Below are positions 32,255-34,748 of a stretch of 34,748 nt of DNA, piece by piece. Each line of letters opens with the position of its first letter. Positions within the stretch are counted from its first letter, which is position 1. A program made the translations under genes and the position numbers. Under the pieces are notes generated by a model. It saw only the letters and a list, made by a program, of their open reading frames with translations. It ran no database searches and was not told the origin of the DNA. Source of the DNA: CAIWHR01 sp039931775 (GTDB taxonomy: Bacteria; Pseudomonadota; Gammaproteobacteria; Burkholderiales; Casimicrobiaceae); contig JBDTRG010000095.1 in NCBI GenBank assembly GCA_039931775.1, positions 1 to 34,748 of the forward strand. The letters run 5' to 3'.

Positions 32255-33538
32255 CTAGACCGCTTCCAATAGAACAACGCTTCCCTGTCCACCGTCGGCG
32301 CAAATGCTGACAATGGCGCGCCGCCCCGCCGCTAGGGTGGAGAGTTCTTTTACGGCTTGGCTCAGGATTCGCGCGCCCGTTGCACCAAAGGGATGACCAA
32401 GTGCAATGCTGCCGCCATTGGGGTTCATCCGCGCCCGCGGGAATGCGCCCAACGTTATGTTGACGCCAGCCTTCTGGTTTAGGAAGGCGCTGTCTTCGAG
32501 AGCCTTGATATGAGCCAGGACCTGCGCGGCAAATGCTTCGTGGATTTCCCAGAGGTCGATGTCGGCATAGGTCAGATTGTTGCGCGCGAGGAGGCGCGGG
32601 ATTGCAAAGGCCGGGGCCATCAGAAGTCCATCGGTCCGCAAATCGATGGAGGAAATTTCCCAATCGACAAGCTTTGCCCGGGCGATGCCGGTGGGCAGCC
32701 GGTCGAGGCCAGCCTCCGAGGCCACCCAGACACTTGCGGCGCCGTCGGTCAACGGCGATGAATTGCCGGCAGTCAGTGTGCCCTGACCACTGGTTCGATC
32801 GAAACTCGGCGGCAGCTTCGCCAACTTGTCGAGCGACGTGTCGACGCGCGGAATGGCGTCGCGGATCAAATCACCGACGGGGATGACCAGGTCGTCGAAA
32901 AAGCCGGCATTCCTGGCGGCGATGGCACGCGTGTGACTTTCAAAGGCAATCTGGTCCTGTTCTTCCCTGGCGATGTTCCACTCCTTGGCCGTAATCTCCG
33001 TGTGTTCGCCCATGCTGAGGCCCGTCGTGCGATTGCTCACGGCGGGAATATAGAGCCTGATGTCGCCGGCCTTCAGATCCGTGACGTGTGCGACTTTTTG
33101 CCCCAGCGATCGCGCCTGCTGGAACTTGCGTATCCAGTCGGAGAGGGATTGGCCGAGCCCGAGTTGGACTCTGCTCATGCTTTCGACGCCACCCACCAAT
33201 GCGAGATTGCGATTGGCGCCATCGATCATCCCGGCGGCTTCGATCGCTCCGATCATGCTGGTCGAGCAAGCCATGACCGTCGAGAACGCGGGGATGGTCG
33301 GCGCGACGCCCGCGTCCATCAGCACTTCGCGCGCAATGTTGCTCCACGTCAGGTTCGGCACCACCGTACCCCAAACCGCGAAGTCGGGCGCGGCGCCCTG
33401 CAACTTGTCGACCATATGCCTCACGACGGGAACAGAAAGTCCGATTGCGTCGAATTTTGCGAGTGGGCCGTCGATTTTCGCGAAGGGTGTACGAACGCCC
33501 GCGGCGAACCAAATTTCGGGATGGGCTGAACTGCGCAT
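32255..33538 (-). CDS. thiolase, acetyl-CoA C-acyltransferase family
   Basis: A 427-residue thiolase. Catalytic residues: nucleophile C91 in VMACSTSM, H333 in EIHEAFAAQ, H382 in SIALGHPFGATGAR and C413 in ICADGGQGS. The NEAFA motif has IHEAFA and the CIGGGQG motif has CADGGQG, as in FadI-type and long-chain thiolases. It should cleave a 3-oxoacyl-CoA or condense acetyl-CoA. The start ATG at 33538 follows AAGGAG by 6 bp; upstream frame is longer but unsupported. A weak promoter is visible at 33642-33670. No hydratase or dehydrogenase of beta-oxidation is nearby. Confidence 0.9.
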   Translation of the reverse strand: MRSSAHPEIWFAAGVRTPFAKIDGPLAKFDAIGLSVPVVRHMVDKLQGAAPDFAVWGTVVPNLTWSNIAREVLMDAGVAPTIPAFSTVMACSTSMIGAIEAAGMIDGANRNLALVGGVESMSRVQLGLGQSLSDWIRKFQQARSLGQKVAHVTDLKAGDIRLYIPAVSNRTTGLSMGEHTEITAKEWNIAREEQDQIAFESHTRAIAARNAGFFDDLVIPVGDLIRDAIPRVDTSLDKLAKLPPSFDRTSGQGTLTAGNSSPLTDGAASVWVASEAGLDRLPTGIARAKLVDWEISSIDLRTDGLLMAPAFAIPRLLARNNLTYADIDLWEIHEAFAAQVLAHIKALEDSAFLNQKAGVNITLGAFPRARMNPNGGSIALGHPFGATGARILSQAVKELSTLAAGRRAIVSICADGGQGSVVLLEAV

Positions 33539-33641
33539 GGATGCTCCTTCCAAAGTTTTCCGCGCCATCTCACCGGGCCACGGGGCGATCTTCCTCAAGT
33601 GTCGCATCCATGAATCGTATCCGCCCTTGAGCGGCTACGCA

Positions 33642-33670
33642 GATGTAAAGGCCAACGTTTTATGATTCAA
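33642..33670 (-). promoter_or_regulatory. weak candidate sigma-70 promoter for the thiolase gene
   Basis: TTGAAT (33670-33665) and TACATC (33647-33642) are 17 bp apart on the minus strand, about 104 bp upstream of the thiolase ATG and just after the end of the DUF1348 gene. Both boxes are imperfect. Confidence 0.25.
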
Positions 33671-33675
33671 CCCAC

Positions 33676-34158
33676 TCAGAGACCCAAGTCGCTCAGGCCC
33701 GCGTGGTCATCGGGGCGGCGCCCCTGCGGCCAGCGAAACTTGCGGTCGAGTTCGCAGATTGGACGGTCGTTGATGCTGGCGTGGCGCACTGCCATCAAGC
33801 CGTCCTTGTCGAACTCCCAGTTTTCGTTGCCATAGGACCGGAACCAATTGCCGGCGTCGTCGCGCCACTCGTAGGCGAAGCGGACCGCGATGCGATTGCC
33901 GTCGTGCGCCCAAAGTTCCTTGACGAGTCTGTAGTCGAGTTCGCGCACCCATTTGCGTTCGAGCAGCGCGACGATCTGGTCCCGGCCTACCGGGAACTCG
34001 CTGCGATTGCGCCAGCGGCTGTCGGGCGTGTAGGCGAGCGATACGCGCTTCGGGTCGCGGCTGTTCCAGGCGTCCTCGGCCAGGCGAACCTTTTGTATCG
34101 CGGTTTCGCGCGTGAACGGAGGTACGGGAGGACGAGCGGCTTCGGTTGTGGAATTCAT
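33676..34158 (-). CDS. DUF1348 (NTF2-like) family protein
   Basis: A 160-residue protein with an NTF2-like cone fold. The segment PPFTRETAIQKVRLAEDAWN starts the domain, followed by YTPDSRWRNRSEF, ELDYRLVKELWAHDGNRIAV, NWFRSYGNENWEF and a C-terminal RKFRWPQGRRPDDHAGLSDLGL-type tail typical of DUF1348. No function is known for the family; a small-ligand enzyme or binding role is usual for the fold. The ATG at 34158 fits the family start. It lies 94 bp downstream of the AhpD-like gene on the same strand. Confidence 0.85.
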   Translation of the reverse strand: MNSTTEAARPPVPPFTRETAIQKVRLAEDAWNSRDPKRVSLAYTPDSRWRNRSEFPVGRDQIVALLERKWVRELDYRLVKELWAHDGNRIAVRFAYEWRDDAGNWFRSYGNENWEFDKDGLMAVRHASINDRPICELDRKFRWPQGRRPDDHAGLSDLGL

Positions 34159-34252
34159 GAGCGGACTTTCGTCGGTGGAACGACAGTGCAGGACCGTGAC
34201 CCGCTTCGCCACCGTGTTGCGGCGAGGCGGATCAGGGGCAGCGAGATGGCAG

Positions 34253-34748
34253 TCAGGCGGCGAGCTTCGCACTGACTTTGGGGAAATCGATGTCCGTTTG
34301 GGCGACGTTGTTGACGTAGTTGGTCAGCACGTTAAGCGCGACGTTGACGACGATTTCGATCACGCTCGCTTCGTCGAAACCGGCATTGCGCAGCACGGCG
34401 ATCTCGGTGTCGGAAACGCGCCCCCGCGACTCGGCAACGCGACGGGCAAAGCGCAGCGCGGCGTTGGTCCGTGCATCGGTGGAACGACCTTCGCGCGCCA
34501 GGTCGATTTCGCCGTCTTTCAATTTTGCCACGTTGCGGCCCAGGTAGTCATGGGCGGACAGGCAATAGTCGCAGCCGTTGTGTTCGGCTACGGCCAACGC
34601 GATGCTCTCGCGCAGCTTCACGCCGAGGGTGCCCTTGGCGAGCGCGCCGTTGAGCGAAAGGTAGCCTTCCAACGCGGCGGGGCTGTTGCCGATCAGCTTC
34701 ATCAGGTTGGGGACGACGCCCAGTTGCTTCTTCACGGCGGCGAGAAGC
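34253..34748 (-). CDS. carboxymuconolactone decarboxylase/AhpD-like peroxidase-related protein (partial, cut by window end)
   Basis: The visible 164 residues of an AhpD-superfamily protein; the frame is open to the window end (LLAAVKKQLGVVPN), so the true start is beyond it and the GTG at 34735 is probably internal. LMKLIGNSPAALEGYLSLN and EHNGCDYCLSAHDYLG contain the CxxC redox pair and following His of AhpD-type peroxidases. The C-terminal half (EIAVLRNAGFDEASVIEIVV) is the usual helical bundle. Such proteins act in peroxide defence or as uncharacterised decarboxylase-fold enzymes. Confidence 0.88.
   Translation of the reverse strand, partial: LLAAVKKQLGVVPNLMKLIGNSPAALEGYLSLNGALAKGTLGVKLRESIALAVAEHNGCDYCLSAHDYLGRNVAKLKDGEIDLAREGRSTDARTNAALRFARRVAESRGRVSDTEIAVLRNAGFDEASVIEIVVNVALNVLTNYVNNVAQTDIDFPKVSAKLAA

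Noticed and set aside
31515..32663. A long N-terminal extension of the GST
   Set aside because: The extension is antisense-like, Arg/Ser-rich sequence overlapping the thiolase gene; the GTG at 32180 has a good ribosome site.
1..34748. tRNA, rRNA, CRISPR or insertion sequence genes
   Set aside because: I looked for T-arm-like sequences, evenly spaced repeats and transposase motifs and found none I could support; a covariance-model scan would be decisive.

Overview
The window is about 34.7 kb of GC-rich bacterial chromosome. The signs point to a betaproteobacterium, probably Burkholderiales or a relative: a Bug/TctC-type periplasmic binding protein, a PhnS2/T2/U2-type ABC importer, a PEP-CTERM-tagged lipase-like protein and several glutathione S-transferases. 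This placement is inference. I see no rRNA, tRNA, CRISPR array, phage or transposase gene. Nearly all of the window is protein-coding, in short operons that often overlap by 4 bp.

Layout. 48-188 (-): a C-terminal scrap of an ABC permease. 211-1377 (-): a class I/II aminotransferase. 1521-3910 (+): a Rieske-FAD reductase that overlaps a sirtuin by 4 bp. 3935-10833 (-): the most interesting block. In transcription order it holds a phosphate-binding TIM-barrel protein of unknown function, a glycerol-1-phosphate-dehydrogenase-like enzyme (4-bp overlap), a DeoR repressor, then after a 263-bp promoter gap a PhnS2/T2/U2-like ABC importer (binding protein, ATPase, fused permease). I read it as a candidate uptake-and-catabolism system for a small phosphonate or phosphate ester. 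10962-12038 (-): a GcvR-like double-ACT protein and a DUF2721 membrane protein. 12300-16077 (+): a P2-type cation ATPase and an FMN-dependent L-lactate dehydrogenase. 16094-16827 (-): a small membrane protein behind a short gene that appears frameshifted.

17063-19974 (+): two overlapping secreted-protein genes, the second a matrixin-like zinc metalloprotease with Ig-like, PPC, PKD and PPC modules. 19988-23191 (-): an operon for an HMG-CoA-lyase-family enzyme, a class III CoA-transferase and a Bug binding protein, probably for uptake and cleavage of a branched dicarboxylic acid. 23312-26243 (+): a PEP-CTERM GDSL hydrolase, a DapA-superfamily aldolase/lyase, a small secreted protein and a truncated serine beta-lactamase-like gene. 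26390-28524+: two GSTs of different classes, then an SDR protein lacking the catalytic Tyr and an L-2-haloacid dehalogenase with a complete catalytic set (28536-29222).

Right end. A DedA membrane protein (-), a CgeB-like glycosyltransferase (+), then a run of minus-strand genes: a GST, a thiolase, a DUF1348 protein and an AhpD-like protein cut by the window edge. Many starts were set by a visible Shine-Dalgarno sequence rather than by the longest frame. One start is TTG and several are GTG. Functions come from motifs read by eye, and no database search was run.
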